A stretch of DNA of 64,000 nucleotides from Acetobacter sp. CAG:977 (GTDB lineage: Bacteria > Pseudomonadota > Alphaproteobacteria > CAAGCB01 > CAG-977): positions 133,088 to 197,087 of the forward strand of contig HF994934.1 in assembly GCA_000434295.1 (NCBI GenBank), read 5' to 3'. Each line of letters begins with the position of its first letter. The first letter of the stretch is position 1. The notes beneath the pieces are model-generated. The model did not search any database. It was not told the origin of the DNA and worked only from the letters and a program-made list of their open reading frames with translations. Shown here one piece after another: positions 25,313 to 34,713 of this stretch. Both the position numbers and the translations under genes were made by a program.

Positions 25313-27180
25313 TGCTTCGACGATTTTATATAGCCCAAAACCGCCGTTACGGCCGCAGGAGTAACTCCTGAAATGCGCGATGCCGCTCCTAACGTTTCGG
25401 GACGTACTTTGGAAAGCTTCATAACGACTTCGTTCGACAGCCCTCCTATTTTGCGGTAATCGATATTTTTCGGTATCGCTAAAGCTTCATCCTTTCTGAA
25501 TGCCCGAATATCCGTTTCCTGACGCTGCAAATAGCCTTTGTATTTCGATTCGATTTCCAATTGTTCGACAACGTCTTTGCGCGTCCCCGCAAGACCCGGC
25601 CAAACCGTCGCCAAATCGTTCCAGCCGATCTCCGCATACGCCAGCAAATCCGCTCCGTTGCGCCGTGCTCCGTCTTTGTTGACCGAAAATCCCAGCCGTT
25701 CCAGTTCCTTGGGCGTTCCGCCGATGCTTTCAAGCTTTTTGCGCACTTCGTTTAATGCCCGTTTCTTTTCCCTGAACGCTTCCGCACGCTTTTTGCCGAC
25801 GCAGCCGGCTTCTATGCCTTTGTCCGTCAATCGCATGTCCGCATTGTCAGAACGCAATAACAAACGGTATTCCGCCCGCGACGTGAACATTCTGTACGGT
25901 TCGTCAACCCCTTTCGTCGTCAGATCGTCAATCATTACCCCTAAATACGCATCCGCACGGTCTAACGTAAATTCACGACCTTTTCCTTCGGCTTTCAACG
26001 CCGCATTGACCCCCGCCAATAATCCGAGAGCGCCGGCTTCTTCATAACCCGTCGTCCCGTTCAGCTGTCCCGCGACAAACAGATTTTCGACCTTTTTCGT
26101 TTCAAGCGTGCGTCGCATTTCCAACGGATCGACATAATCATATTCTATGGCGTATCCGGGACGTAAAATACGGACGTTCTCCAACCCCGCAATCGTGTGA
26201 ATAAAAGCATCCTGAACGTCCGCAGGCAAAGACGTCGATATGCCGTTCGGATAAATCGTGTCATCATCCAGTCCTTCGGGCTCTAAAAAGACATGATGCG
26301 ATTCCCGTTCGGCAAATTTAACCAGCTTGTCTTCGATACTGGGGCAATAACGCGGACCGACGCCTTTGATTTGTCCGGAAAAAAGAGGTGCGCGATCCAT
26401 ATTCGCCCGTATGATTTCATGCGTCTTGGCATTCGTTGCCGTTATATGGCACAAAACTTGCGGAACTTCGATTTTTTCATCCAAAAAAGAAAACGGTTCG
26501 ATATCTTTGTCGCCTTCCTGTTCCTGAGTTTTTGACCAATCTATCGTCTTGCCGTCCAATCTGGCAGGCGTTCCCGTCTTAAGACGACCGACCCGCAACC
26601 CCAGACGACGCAACGCATCGGACAAATGTTCACAGGACGGGTCTCCGACGCGACCGCCGACCGTACGCGTTTCCCCGACATGCATCAATCCTTTTAAAAA
26701 CGTGCCTGCCGTCAAAACAACCGCCTTTGAAAAATACCGATCGCCGTTGCCCGTAATAACTCCCGTTACGCAAGGCGTACCGTCCTTTTCTTCGGAAATC
26801 AAATCTTCAACGCCGCCTTCGATAACGGTCAAATTCGGATAGTTCAGCAGCTCATTTTGCATCGCCTGACGATAAAGCTTTCTGTCTGCCTGAGTCCGCA
26901 ATCCCTGAACGGCAGGGCCTTTTGAACGGTTCAACATTCTGAATTGAATGCCTGCTTTGTCGGCAATGCGTCCCATCAGACCGTCCAAAGCGTCTATTTC
27001 CCTGACCAAATGCCCTTTTCCCAATCCGCCGATCGCAGGATTGCACGACATTTCCCCGATTGTCGAAATCTTGTGGGTCAGCAAAAGCGTTTTTGCTCCC
27101 GTTCTGGCAGATGCGGCCGCCGCTTCGCAACCCGCATGACCGCCGCCGACAACTATGACATCGTATTCGTTCGCCATCAT
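25309..27180 (-). CDS. mnmG: tRNA uridine-5-carboxymethylaminomethyl modification enzyme MnmG (GidA)
   Basis: MnmG, an FAD protein, works with MnmE to install carboxymethylaminomethyl or aminomethyl groups at U34 of several tRNAs. The 623-residue product has the FAD-binding motif VVGGGHAGCEAA near its N-terminus and CNPAIGGLGKGHLVREIDALDG, interrupted by none of the usual gaps. It also has the RTVGGRVGDPS and EYRLLLRSDNADMRLT blocks, and a C-terminal helical domain starting with KNIDYRKIGGLS. The frame is open to a TTG at 27192, but ATG 27180 forms an ATGA overlap with the mnmE stop and follows AGGA; ATG 27177 is the alternative. Full length for the family. Confidence 0.97.
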   Translation of the reverse strand: MMANEYDVIVVGGGHAGCEAAAASARTGAKTLLLTHKISTIGEMSCNPAIGGLGKGHLVREIDALDGLMGRIADKAGIQFRMLNRSKGPAVQGLRTQADRKLYRQAMQNELLNYPNLTVIEGGVEDLISEEKDGTPCVTGVITGNGDRYFSKAVVLTAGTFLKGLMHVGETRTVGGRVGDPSCEHLSDALRRLGLRVGRLKTGTPARLDGKTIDWSKTQEQEGDKDIEPFSFLDEKIEVPQVLCHITATNAKTHEIIRANMDRAPLFSGQIKGVGPRYCPSIEDKLVKFAERESHHVFLEPEGLDDDTIYPNGISTSLPADVQDAFIHTIAGLENVRILRPGYAIEYDYVDPLEMRRTLETKKVENLFVAGQLNGTTGYEEAGALGLLAGVNAALKAEGKGREFTLDRADAYLGVMIDDLTTKGVDEPYRMFTSRAEYRLLLRSDNADMRLTDKGIEAGCVGKKRAEAFREKKRALNEVRKKLESIGGTPKELERLGFSVNKDGARRNGADLLAYAEIGWNDLATVWPGLAGTRKDVVEQLEIESKYKGYLQRQETDIRAFRKDEALAIPKNIDYRKIGGLSNEVVMKLSKVRPETLGAASRISGVTPAAVTAVLGYIKSSKQ

Positions 27181-28493
27181 TTTCCTATGCAAAAATCTTT
27201 AAAAATAACGTCCAACAGTTCTTCCACGCCGACTTGCCCCGTTATTTTGCCCAAAGAACGCATCGCCATACGCAAATCTTCCGCCATCAGCTCGGTTTGC
27301 GGAGCCTTTAGAGAATCTTCCAAAGATTTGACGCATTCTTCCAAAGACGATCTGTGCCGCAATCGCGTTAAAGACGGTTCTTCTTTAAGTCCTACGGTAT
27401 CTTCCACCCGTTTTGACAGATATTCCAGCAATTCCGCAATACCGTTTCCCGTTTTGGCGGAAATGGCAAAGCCTTGAGACGAAGTTATCGGGGAAATATC
27501 CGTTTTATTAAATATCTTCAAGACCTTGGCTGAATTTTGGAGTTCTTTTTCCTGTCCTTTGGCTTCAAAAGACGGCGCGGAGGCATCAATGACCTGCAAA
27601 ACCAGATCGGCTTCTTCGGCTTTAGCCAGTGCGCGGCGGATGCCTTCGGCTTCGATTTCTTCGTCGGTTTCCCTGAGCCCTGCCGTATCGGCGATGATAA
27701 CGGGGTATCCGTTCAAATCGAGTTTGACTTCGATAACGTCACGGGTTGTTCCCGCCGTTGAAGAAACGATTGCAACGTCTTTTTTAGCTAATTTATTCAT
27801 CAGGCTGGACTTTCCGGCGTTCGGAGCGCCGACGATAGCGATCAGGTAGCCTTCGCGCAAGCGTTCTCCGCGTCGGGAATCGTCCAAATGTTGCTTTATT
27901 TCGTTTTCGATATTAATGATTTTTTTTCGTATCGATTCCGAAACGTCATCGGGAATTTCTTCTTCCGGAAAGTCAATATACGCTTCTTCCCAAGCCAGCA
28001 GGTGTTTAAGTTCTTCGCGCCATTTTTCATAAATCTCTGCCAAAGCGCCGCCCATTTGACGCAATGCCTGACGCCTTTGTTGTTCGGTTTCCGCATCAAC
28101 CAAATCAGCCAGACCTTCCGCGGACGTTAAATCCATCTTGCCGTTTTCCACCGCGCGGCGGGTAAATTCTCCGCGTTCCGCAGGTCTCAGCCCTTCCAGC
28201 TTTGCCAGTTGTCCCAAAACAGCCGACATAACCGCCCTGCCGCCGTGAGTCTGAAGCTCGACAACGTCTTCGCCCGTAAAGCTTGAAGGATTCGGAAAAC
28301 ACAAAACGATGCCTTCGTCTATCGGCGTGCCGTCCAATGTTTTTATTTCGCTGTGATACGCATAACGCGGCTTCGGATTTTTTATTCCGCACATCAGTTC
28401 GGGAACCGTATAAGCCTTTGGTCCCGAAATGCGTATCACCGATACTCCGGCTCTGCCGGATGCCGTCGCCGGCGCAAAAATCGTCCCGTCCAT
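27177..28493 (-). CDS. mnmE: tRNA modification GTPase MnmE (TrmE)
   Basis: MnmE is the GTPase partner of MnmG in modification of tRNA wobble uridine. The 438-residue product has the tetrahydrofolate-binding N-domain (FAPATASGRAGVSVIRISG), a helical domain and an inserted G-domain. The G-domain has P-loop GAPNAGKSS (222-230), DTAGLRE and NKTD. The C-terminus ends in the conserved FCIGK, whose Cys is needed for activity. The ATG at 28493 is preferred over the frame start at 28532, because it gives the family N-terminus. It is translationally coupled to mnmG. A parS-like site lies about 70 bp upstream. Confidence 0.97.
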   Translation of the reverse strand: MDGTIFAPATASGRAGVSVIRISGPKAYTVPELMCGIKNPKPRYAYHSEIKTLDGTPIDEGIVLCFPNPSSFTGEDVVELQTHGGRAVMSAVLGQLAKLEGLRPAERGEFTRRAVENGKMDLTSAEGLADLVDAETEQQRRQALRQMGGALAEIYEKWREELKHLLAWEEAYIDFPEEEIPDDVSESIRKKIINIENEIKQHLDDSRRGERLREGYLIAIVGAPNAGKSSLMNKLAKKDVAIVSSTAGTTRDVIEVKLDLNGYPVIIADTAGLRETDEEIEAEGIRRALAKAEEADLVLQVIDASAPSFEAKGQEKELQNSAKVLKIFNKTDISPITSSQGFAISAKTGNGIAELLEYLSKRVEDTVGLKEEPSLTRLRHRSSLEECVKSLEDSLKAPQTELMAEDLRMAMRSLGKITGQVGVEELLDVIFKDFCIGK

Positions 28494-28562
28494 CTTGACG
28501 CCTTCTTTAAAAAATTTCCCCTGTCTTATCACGAATCAGGGGCGTTGAAAAAAGAAAAAAAA

Positions 28563-28578
28563 TGTTTCACGTGAAACT
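28563..28578. other. parS centromere site 1 (15 of 16 match)
   Basis: The sequence TGTTTCACGTGAAACT differs only in the last base from the palindromic ParB-binding site TGTTTCACGTGAAACA. It lies in the 89-bp gap between mnmE and the Smr gene, about 6.4 kb left of the candidate oriC. The parA-parB genes are in the same window. Confidence 0.88.
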
Positions 28579-28582
28579 TTTT

Positions 28583-29104
28583 TCAACAACGGCGGCGCTT
28601 GAGCAAAACGTAAAACGCTCCTTCGCCTCCGTCCTTCGGCTTTGCATTCACGTACGACAAAATTAAACTGCGAATCTCGGCATCATTCATCCATACGGGA
28701 AATTCCGTGCGCAAAACTCCGCGACCCTCAAGTCCGCCTTTGCCCGTTATCAACAATAAACAACGCGATCCCTTCATCGAATGATGCCGTATGAAGTTAA
28801 ATAAAGCTTCCCGCGCCTTGTCCAAAGTATAACCGTGCAAATCAAGACGCCCTTCTATCGGCATTTCACCGTTTTTGAATTTTTGCGCCGTACTCTTGTC
28901 CATTGAACGGACGTCGCCCGCCTTTAATTCGTTGCGAACCGTTAAATCCAAATCAACATCATGAACGCAATGTATGGCTTTGACCGTCAGCTTCTTCCTT
29001 AATGAAACATATTTCGCTTTATAAGCCGAAGGAGATTTCTTTGACGACAGCGGCTTGACCGTATCGGATACCGCTTTCCAAAGCTCTAAATCCTCTTCAT
29101 TCAT
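28583..29104 (-). CDS. Smr-domain protein
   Basis: The 173-residue product has a basic N-terminal half and a C-terminal Smr (small MutS-related) domain. The domain motifs DLHGYTLDKAREAL and LLITGKGG are clear, and FYVLLKRRR ends the domain. Smr domains are nicking or RNA-cleaving nucleases in characterised proteins; the role of this stand-alone alphaproteobacterial form is not known. Its start overlaps the upstream membrane-protein gene by 8 bases. Position downstream of mltA and Tim44-like genes is conserved in alphaproteobacteria. Confidence 0.9.
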   Translation of the reverse strand: MNEEDLELWKAVSDTVKPLSSKKSPSAYKAKYVSLRKKLTVKAIHCVHDVDLDLTVRNELKAGDVRSMDKSTAQKFKNGEMPIEGRLDLHGYTLDKAREALFNFIRHHSMKGSRCLLLITGKGGLEGRGVLRTEFPVWMNDAEIRSLILSYVNAKPKDGGEGAFYVLLKRRRC

Positions 29105-29588
29105 CCTTTTCCTCTTCGGCTTCGTCCGCCGGTATCAAATCCGAAAAATACGTCTTGGTAAACGAACGCCAGTCTCCCCACGGCGCAACGCAATAATAAC
29201 TTGAATCCGCACCCAAAACCAAAACTATGCCGCCGTAATGCCACGCAACCAAAAACTTTTCTATCCGCGGAACTATCCTCTTAATAACCCGATTCTTCAT
29301 TACGGGTTCCATTAAATACGGAAAAAGCATCGCATAAATTAACGAAAATACCGTCAAAATAATCGTGCCCATAACCAACGTGTCTATTACCATGACCGTC
29401 AAAGACAGTAAAAGCATCGCCAATAACGGCAAAATGTTTTCCCACGGATTGAAAAACGGTGATCCGCGACGGTTTAATCGCTTGAAGCTGATCTTTATAA
29501 AGGCTTTGTTCTGTACCAACGCTTTCTGAAGACCCTGAAAAATCAGTCTGTCTTCCCGCGTCGGAGCTTCAAGAGGCGGCTTGATCAT
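29097..29588 (-). CDS. Two-helix membrane protein of unknown function
   Basis: The 163-residue protein has a charged N-terminus of about 45 residues, two strongly hydrophobic helices (about 52-72 and 74-92), and a soluble domain with ADSSYYCVAPWGDWRSF and an acidic end (DEAEEEKDE). I do not recognise a family. The shape (two helices plus a small strand-rich domain) recalls YcxB-like proteins, but no firm match is visible. It overlaps the mltA gene by 20 bases and the Smr gene by 8, so it is inside one operon. It is not usual between mltA and Smr in the alphaproteobacteria I know. Confidence 0.78.
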   Translation of the reverse strand: MIKPPLEAPTREDRLIFQGLQKALVQNKAFIKISFKRLNRRGSPFFNPWENILPLLAMLLLSLTVMVIDTLVMGTIILTVFSLIYAMLFPYLMEPVMKNRVIKRIVPRIEKFLVAWHYGGIVLVLGADSSYYCVAPWGDWRSFTKTYFSDLIPADEAEEEKDE

Positions 29589-30771
29589 CTGTTATTATCC
29601 CTTCCTGCTTTAAGCTTGCTATGCCGGCTTTCGGAACCAACATGTAATATATCCCTTCTGAACGCATGCGTCCCGCTTCCTGTAACGCACGTTCGCCGCT
29701 GCCCCAGAAAAAGTCCCCGCGAACCGCTCCCTTAATCGCGCTGCCCGTATCCTGAGCCGACATCAGCCTGTTCAGTTCGCCTTCGTTCCCAGGTCCCTTC
29801 GCTTCCAACCATAATATGCTGCCCAGCGATATGTACGTCGGATCTACCGCCAAAGAACGCTTCGGCGTCAACGGTACGCCCAATGACCCGATAATCCCCT
29901 GATCCTTTAAACGCTTGAAAAATATAAATCGGGGATTTTCATGCATTAACCGTTCGGCTTCTGACGGATTGGCTTTTAACCACGTCTTGATTTCGGACAT
30001 CGTGTAGACGCCTTTTTTCAGCAAGCCTTCGCGTGCCATTACCGCACCGATTCCTACAAATTTATGCCCGTTGTTCCCCGCATAACCTATCGATATTTCA
30101 TGACCCGACGGCAAACGTAAACGTCCGGATCCCTGAATCTGCAAAATAAACGCATCTACGGGATGTTCCACCCATGCCACCGCTTTTGCCGGAAAAGGAG
30201 ACTTGCCCGTTTCTATTTCTTTGCGCGTCAGGTACGGTTTGATTTCTTTGCCGTCCTTTCTGCCGAATAAAACGTCTCCTTTTAATTTCGGATCAAATTT
30301 TCCCAAGTCAATCCGAACAATGTCTTCGGGAATCCCCCATAACGGCGTTGAAAATTTCTTCGTCTTCTTTAAAGACCCTGCCATCACAGGTTCGTAATAC
30401 CCCGTAAATAAACCTGTTTGACCGCCGTTAACCGAAAACGGACGAACATGGCTTTCCAAAAACTTCCTGAGATCAGATGCCGTTTTAAACCGCGCTTTGC
30501 TTAAATCCGAACAAAAATCAAGCCATTGATCTTTTTGTTTCAAAACCTTGCAGGAATTCCTTAACGCGGGAAGAGCCTGCAACATATCATCTTTGTCCCA
30601 GCCCTTTAAATCTTTAAAAGAAGCCGACGTCAGAAAAAAACGGCGCTTAAGCGGCACCTTGTCTTCCGAAGGCAATATCTCGTACGGCTGACGATACGGC
30701 TTTTCGGAAAAAAACAACCCTGCCGCAGACAATGCAAGTCCGGCAATAAAAAATAACCCGCCTTTTCGCAT
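29569..30771 (-). CDS. mltA: Membrane-bound lytic murein transglycosylase A (MltA)
   Basis: MltA cleaves peptidoglycan glycan strands to 1,6-anhydro products. The 400-residue product has an N-terminal hydrophobic anchor or signal (residues 5-21) without a lipobox Cys. The MltA domain starts near FTGYYEPVMAGS, and the 3D domain contains MSAQDTGSAIKGAVRGDFFWG, split here around Asp341 (DTG) and Asp353 (GDFFWG). The second Asp corresponds to the catalytic residue of the family. It lies 4 bases downstream of the Tim44-like gene, the conserved arrangement left of the alphaproteobacterial origin. Confidence 0.94.
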   Translation of the reverse strand: MRKGGLFFIAGLALSAAGLFFSEKPYRQPYEILPSEDKVPLKRRFFLTSASFKDLKGWDKDDMLQALPALRNSCKVLKQKDQWLDFCSDLSKARFKTASDLRKFLESHVRPFSVNGGQTGLFTGYYEPVMAGSLKKTKKFSTPLWGIPEDIVRIDLGKFDPKLKGDVLFGRKDGKEIKPYLTRKEIETGKSPFPAKAVAWVEHPVDAFILQIQGSGRLRLPSGHEISIGYAGNNGHKFVGIGAVMAREGLLKKGVYTMSEIKTWLKANPSEAERLMHENPRFIFFKRLKDQGIIGSLGVPLTPKRSLAVDPTYISLGSILWLEAKGPGNEGELNRLMSAQDTGSAIKGAVRGDFFWGSGERALQEAGRMRSEGIYYMLVPKAGIASLKQEGIITDDQAAS

Positions 30772-30775
30772 AAAT

Positions 30776-31465
30776 TTATGCCTTTGCCCGCGTCGCCGCC
30801 AAAATCCAAACAGGAGTCGAGGTTTTCATATCTTTGCGCAATGTCCAGATATCCGTTACCGTTTCAATATACGTCGGATCACCGATAATCGTTTTGCCTT
30901 CCGAATCTTTGACCAAATTCGTTTGTTCCGTTTCAAATTCAACGGTCAGTTCAACAAAATCTCCGATTATTTCGGCTTTTAACAAACGTATCTTCTTAAA
31001 GCCTATCAGGCTGAATTCCGCCGTTTGACCTTTTTGAATTCTTTCATCAATGACTTTTTCAAACTTTTTATACAAATCCGCACTGAGAAGAGGTTTCAAG
31101 TCTTCTTTGTTCCCTGCGGCAAAAGCCTGAGCTATGTATTCAAACGCTTTAGGCGCTTTTTGCATAAAATCCGGCAAATTAAACGTCGGAAACGTTTCTT
31201 TTATTTTCCTTAGGCTTTGAATAACTTCGGGTGTGTTATCCGTTTTTTCAAAATTATCGGCTTCCGTCGCATCGGAAACGTTCTCTACCGTTCTGTATTC
31301 TGAAATATCGACAATCTTTGAAGTTTCCCTGTCATTATCAACCGAATTGCGGTTTTTTTCTTCGGACGCGGGGCGCGTGCCCAATACGCTGCGCAACCGC
31401 AAAACCAACAACAATACGATAACCGCTAAAAATACAAGATCCAAAAATTGGGGTTCCTGAGACAT
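30776..31465 (-). CDS. Tim44/TimA-like domain protein
   Basis: The 229-residue protein has one N-terminal membrane helix (LDLVFLAVIVLLLVLRL), a linker of about 80 polar residues, and a C-terminal Tim44-like domain. The domain includes FEYIAQAFAAGNKEDLKPLLSADLY, interrupted at the usual loop, and a final DIWTLRKDMKTSTPVWILAATR. The domain is related to mitochondrial Tim44, a protein-import component; the bacterial role is not firmly known. It is divergent from secB by 76 bp, the conserved neighbour in alphaproteobacteria. Confidence 0.9.
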   Translation of the reverse strand: MSQEPQFLDLVFLAVIVLLLVLRLRSVLGTRPASEEKNRNSVDNDRETSKIVDISEYRTVENVSDATEADNFEKTDNTPEVIQSLRKIKETFPTFNLPDFMQKAPKAFEYIAQAFAAGNKEDLKPLLSADLYKKFEKVIDERIQKGQTAEFSLIGFKKIRLLKAEIIGDFVELTVEFETEQTNLVKDSEGKTIIGDPTYIETVTDIWTLRKDMKTSTPVWILAATRAKA

Positions 31466-31541
31466 TATTTGTTGCCTTCCTTATTTCTTTCCGTTTCCTT
31501 TTGGGATACAGTATAGCAAATTTTTAAATCAGGAGAAGAGT

Positions 31542-32024
31542 ATGAACGAAAATAACACCGAAAACAATCAACAGCTTGCCCCTGTCGTCATTAATGCGCA
31601 GTACGTCAGAGACATTTCTTTTGAAGCTCCTCATGTTCCCCAGATTTTCACGGAATTAAAGTCTTCTCCGGAAATCGCGGTAAATGTTGACGTCCAAGCC
31701 GCAAAAATGCAAGACAACGTTTTCGAAGTTACTTTGAAAATCAAAACGGAAGCAAAAGTCGAAACGAAAACGGCTTTTCTGTGCGAAGTCGAATACGGAT
31801 GCATCGCGGGAGTCAACGTTCCCGCCGAACACGTCGAACCGATTTTGTTAATCGAAATTCCGCGTTTATTGTTCCCGTTTGCCAGAAACATTATTGCAGA
31901 TTTAACCCGCGAAAGCGGTTTCCCCCCGCTGATGATTAACCCGATCGATTTTGTCGGTTTGTACCATCAGCGTTTGGCAGAAATGCAAAAACAAAAAGAA
32001 GCCGAAAACAAAACCGTCAATTAA
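31542..32024 (+). CDS. secB: Protein-export chaperone SecB
   Basis: SecB holds precursor proteins unfolded and delivers them to SecA. The 160-residue product has the SecB core from [17 protein letters not shown], then [13 protein letters not shown] and the highly conserved [21 protein letters not shown] region (split by no insertions), ending in a polar tail. ATG at 31542 is preceded by AGGAG. The stop overlaps the dnaQ stop by four bases on the other strand. SecB is usual in alpha-, beta- and gammaproteobacteria. Confidence 0.96.
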   Translation: MNENNTENNQQLAPVVINAQYVRDISFEAPHVPQIFTELKSSPEIAVNVDVQAAKMQDNVFEVTLKIKTEAKVETKTAFLCEVEYGCIAGVNVPAEHVEPILLIEIPRLLFPFARNIIADLTRESGFPPLMINPIDFVGLYHQRLAEMQKQKEAENKTVN

Positions 32025-32710
32025 TTCAGCCACATCGGATTTTTTAACGTTTTTAAAAAAGCCTCATGGTTTGCCGCTTCTTCGGGTAAAATAATTCCTT
32101 CGCGCGGCGGACGCTGAGGCTTTTTTTGTACCGTTTCCGTTTCGGTTTTTATTTCCAAAACTCCTGCTTTTTTAACCGTTCCCAAAATCAATCCAGGTTC
32201 GCGACCGCCCAAAAGTTCCAAATAAACTTCCGCCAAAAGCTCGGCATCCAACAAAGCTCCGTGCTTGGTTCGTTTTGAATTGTCTATGTTAAAACGACGG
32301 CAAAGCTCGTTCAGATTCACTCTTGAACCCGGAAAAAGCTTTCTGGCAATCAAAAGCGTATCTATTGCCTGCGTTTCGGGTATCGTCCCGAATTTCGCCC
32401 AAGACAGTTCCGCATTGATAAACTTCATATCAAACACGGCGTTATGGATTACCAGCTTAGAATCTGCGATAAAATCCAAAAATTCTTGCGCAATGTCTTT
32501 AAAAACAGGCTTATCCTGCAAAAATTCCGTCGTTATGCCGTGAACTTTTACCACTTCTTCCGGAACGTCGCGTTCGGGATTGATAAATTGATGGTACGTT
32601 CTGCCCGTCGCTATGTGGTTTTCAAGCTCTACGCACCCGATTTCTATCAGACGATCCCCCGCATACGGATCCAATCCCGTTGTTTCAGTATCTAAAACTA
32701 TTTCCCGCAT
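32021..32710 (-). CDS. dnaQ: DNA polymerase III epsilon subunit
   Basis: DnaQ is the 3'-5' proofreading exonuclease of the replicative polymerase. The 229-residue product has Exo[11 protein letters not shown] near the N-terminus, ExoII in [12 protein letters not shown], and Exo[20 protein letters not shown] with the catalytic His and Asp of a DEDDh nuclease. The C-terminal part carries the clamp- and alpha-subunit-binding tail. It overlaps coaE by 13 bases and is last in the maf-aroE-coaE-dnaQ transcript that runs left from the candidate origin. Confidence 0.96.
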   Translation of the reverse strand: MREIVLDTETTGLDPYAGDRLIEIGCVELENHIATGRTYHQFINPERDVPEEVVKVHGITTEFLQDKPVFKDIAQEFLDFIADSKLVIHNAVFDMKFINAELSWAKFGTIPETQAIDTLLIARKLFPGSRVNLNELCRRFNIDNSKRTKHGALLDAELLAEVYLELLGGREPGLILGTVKKAGVLEIKTETETVQKKPQRPPREGIILPEEAANHEAFLKTLKNPMWLN

Positions 32711-33294
32711 AACAGTTCATCCCTGATTTTTTCCAGTTCTGCACGCACAAAATCAAATCCTTTGGAAGAATCTACCCTAAAATCCGCCCGTTTGCACTTT
32801 TCTTGCTGCGACAGCTGGCGCGTTGTTAGTAAAGCGTATTTTTCTTCGTTCATTCCAGGACGCGACATAACCCTTTGTTTTAAAATTTCCTCGGGCGCTT
32901 CCATAACGATGACTTTATCGCAATATGAATCCCAGCCCGATTCATACAATAACGGCACGTCCAATATTAACAAAGGTTCATAAGAATGGCGTTCAAAAAA
33001 TTTTTGAAGCTCTTCCAAAGCAAACGGCCAAAGCATTTGTTCCAATTCGCGAACATCCAACTCTTTGTTTCTTATTTTATCGGACAAAACCGAACGGCTG
33101 ATTTCTCCGTCAACAACGCTGCCTTTGATGCGGCGATCAAAATATTCCTTTGCCCGAACGTTGTCCCGCATAATTCTGTGAACGGCCGAATCAGCATCAA
33201 AAACAGGCAGAACCATTTCCCGAAACATACCTGCCGCCGTCGTTTTTCCGGAACCTATGTTTCCCGTTAAACCAAGAACTATCTTTTTTCTCAC
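32698..33294 (-). CDS. coaE: Dephospho-CoA kinase
   Basis: CoaE performs the last step of coenzyme A synthesis. The 198-residue product has the P-loop [13 protein letters not shown] (residues 7-19), DADSAVH, and [14 protein letters not shown]. The start is GTG at 33294, which forms a GTGA overlap with the aroE stop. No longer in-frame alternative is likely because the P-loop is already at the usual distance from the N-terminus. Confidence 0.96.
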   Translation of the reverse strand: MRKKIVLGLTGNIGSGKTTAAGMFREMVLPVFDADSAVHRIMRDNVRAKEYFDRRIKGSVVDGEISRSVLSDKIRNKELDVRELEQMLWPFALEELQKFFERHSYEPLLILDVPLLYESGWDSYCDKVIVMEAPEEILKQRVMSRPGMNEEKYALLTTRQLSQQEKCKRADFRVDSSKGFDFVRAELEKIRDELLCGK

Positions 33295-34115
33295 TTTGAT
33301 ACTATCCTTCTCAGTTCATCGGTAACATCCGGATAAAATCCGAACCACAGTTTAAAAGCGCCCGCCGCCTGATGCAAAAGCATGCCCAAACCGTCTGCCG
33401 TCTTAAATCCTTTTTCCCGAGCCTGCTTCAACAATTTTGTTTCCAAAGGAACATAAACCGCATCGGCAACAGCAGCCGCAGTATTCAAAGAATCCAAACT
33501 GATATCCAAACCGTCAAATCCGTCCATTCCCAAAGTCGTCGCATTTACCAGCAAATCGGCACCTGTTAAAGCTTTTTCCCGATTTATCCATTCGTAAATT
33601 ACAAAATTTCCGCCGACATCGCGAACCAAAGCTTCGCCTTTTTCCTTTGAACGGCAAACTAAACGGATTTCTTTGCATCCTTCTTTGCTTAGTGCCGCAC
33701 ATATGCCGCGCGAAGCTCCTCCGCTGCCCAAAACAACCGCCGTTTTGCCTGTAAAATCAAAATCAGGGCAACTTTCTTTGACGTTTGCGACAAATCCGAA
33801 TCCGTCCGTATTGTCCCCAAACAGGGTTTTATCGTTGCGAATGACAACAGTATTAACGGCTCCGGCTTTTTTAGCCGTGTCGGAAATTTCATCAAGAAGG
33901 TTAAAAACACTGACTTTGTGCGGAACGGTAACGTTAAACCCGCAAAAACCTTCCGATACCATTTTTTGAACCGCAAGCTGCAGATTTTCCGCAGAAACTT
34001 CAACAGTTTCGTATAAACCGTCAATCTTATATTTTTCCATCCAGTAATTATGAATTAACGGAGATTTTGAATGTTTTACGGGAAAACCGATAACGGCGGC
34101 TCGTTTTTGCGTCAT
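33291..34115 (-). CDS. aroE: Shikimate dehydrogenase
   Basis: AroE reduces 3-dehydroshikimate with NADPH on the aromatic amino-acid pathway. The 274-residue product shows the substrate-binding KHSKSPLIHN, NVTVPHK with the catalytic Lys, NTDGFGF, and the nucleotide motif VLGSGGASRG. The frame opens at TTG 34133, but ATG 34115 gives a 4-base ATGA overlap with maf and the family N-terminus. Coupled to coaE by GTGA. Confidence 0.96.
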   Translation of the reverse strand: MTQKRAAVIGFPVKHSKSPLIHNYWMEKYKIDGLYETVEVSAENLQLAVQKMVSEGFCGFNVTVPHKVSVFNLLDEISDTAKKAGAVNTVVIRNDKTLFGDNTDGFGFVANVKESCPDFDFTGKTAVVLGSGGASRGICAALSKEGCKEIRLVCRSKEKGEALVRDVGGNFVIYEWINREKALTGADLLVNATTLGMDGFDGLDISLDSLNTAAAVADAVYVPLETKLLKQAREKGFKTADGLGMLLHQAAGAFKLWFGFYPDVTDELRRIVSK

Positions 34116-34690
34116 TTTTTCAATTCTCCGCAAGACCTCAAAAACTCAAACAAAGGCAATATCGGCAATCCCAATACCGAAAAATAATCCCCTTCGACGC
34201 GTTCAACCAGCTGAGCTCCCAACTCTTCCAGATAATATGCTCCGACCGAAGAACAAATCCCGTCGCCCGCCGTTCTGAGATAATAATCCAAAAATTCGTC
34301 CGAAAAATTTCTGAGAACAACCTTAACCGCCGTATTTGTCGACCAAACCGTCTTGCCCGCTTTGGCAACGGCAACCCCGTTAATCAAAGAATGAGTCTTG
34401 CCGCGCAATGCGCATAACTGTGCCGCTGCTTCCGACATATTGGCAGGCTTTGAAAAATGCTTGCCGTCAAGTTCCAATATTTGATCCGCTCCGATCACAA
34501 AAGCGTCTTGGTATTTTTCCGATACGGTTTCGGCTTTTATTTCGGCAAGCTTTAGTGCCGCTTTATAACCGTCAGGTTCCGCCCGCTTGATTTCATCTTC
34601 GTCAATGTCGGCGGGAACAGCCGAAAATTCAACACCTGCCGCTTTTAACAAACGTTGCCTGCTTTTGCTTTGAGACGCTAAAATCAACAT
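34112..34690 (-). CDS. maf: Maf-like nucleotide pyrophosphatase
   Basis: Maf proteins hydrolyse non-canonical or methylated nucleoside triphosphates to monophosphates. The 192-residue product begins MLILASQSKSRQRLLKAAG, with the family S-x-S-x-R motif, and has FVIGADQILELDGK and GDYFSVLGLPILPL. The ATG at 34690 is chosen over 34711 because GGAGGA lies 7-8 bases upstream and the family N-terminus starts there. It is the first gene left of the candidate oriC, as in Caulobacter and relatives. Confidence 0.94.
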   Translation of the reverse strand: MLILASQSKSRQRLLKAAGVEFSAVPADIDEDEIKRAEPDGYKAALKLAEIKAETVSEKYQDAFVIGADQILELDGKHFSKPANMSEAAAQLCALRGKTHSLINGVAVAKAGKTVWSTNTAVKVVLRNFSDEFLDYYLRTAGDGICSSVGAYYLEELGAQLVERVEGDYFSVLGLPILPLFEFLRSCGELKK

Positions 34691-34704
34691 ATGTCGCTCC
34701 TCCC

Positions 34705-34713
34705 TGTGCATAA
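34705..34713 (-). other. DnaA box, one mismatch
   Basis: The plus strand reads TGTGCATAA, so the minus strand reads TTATGCACA, one base from the consensus TTATCCACA. It sits 15 bases upstream of the maf start codon. Confidence 0.55.

Noticed and set aside
25538..26047. 169-residue plus-strand frame inside mnmG.
   Set aside because: Antisense shadow; Ser/Arg/Pro-rich translation without recognisable features.
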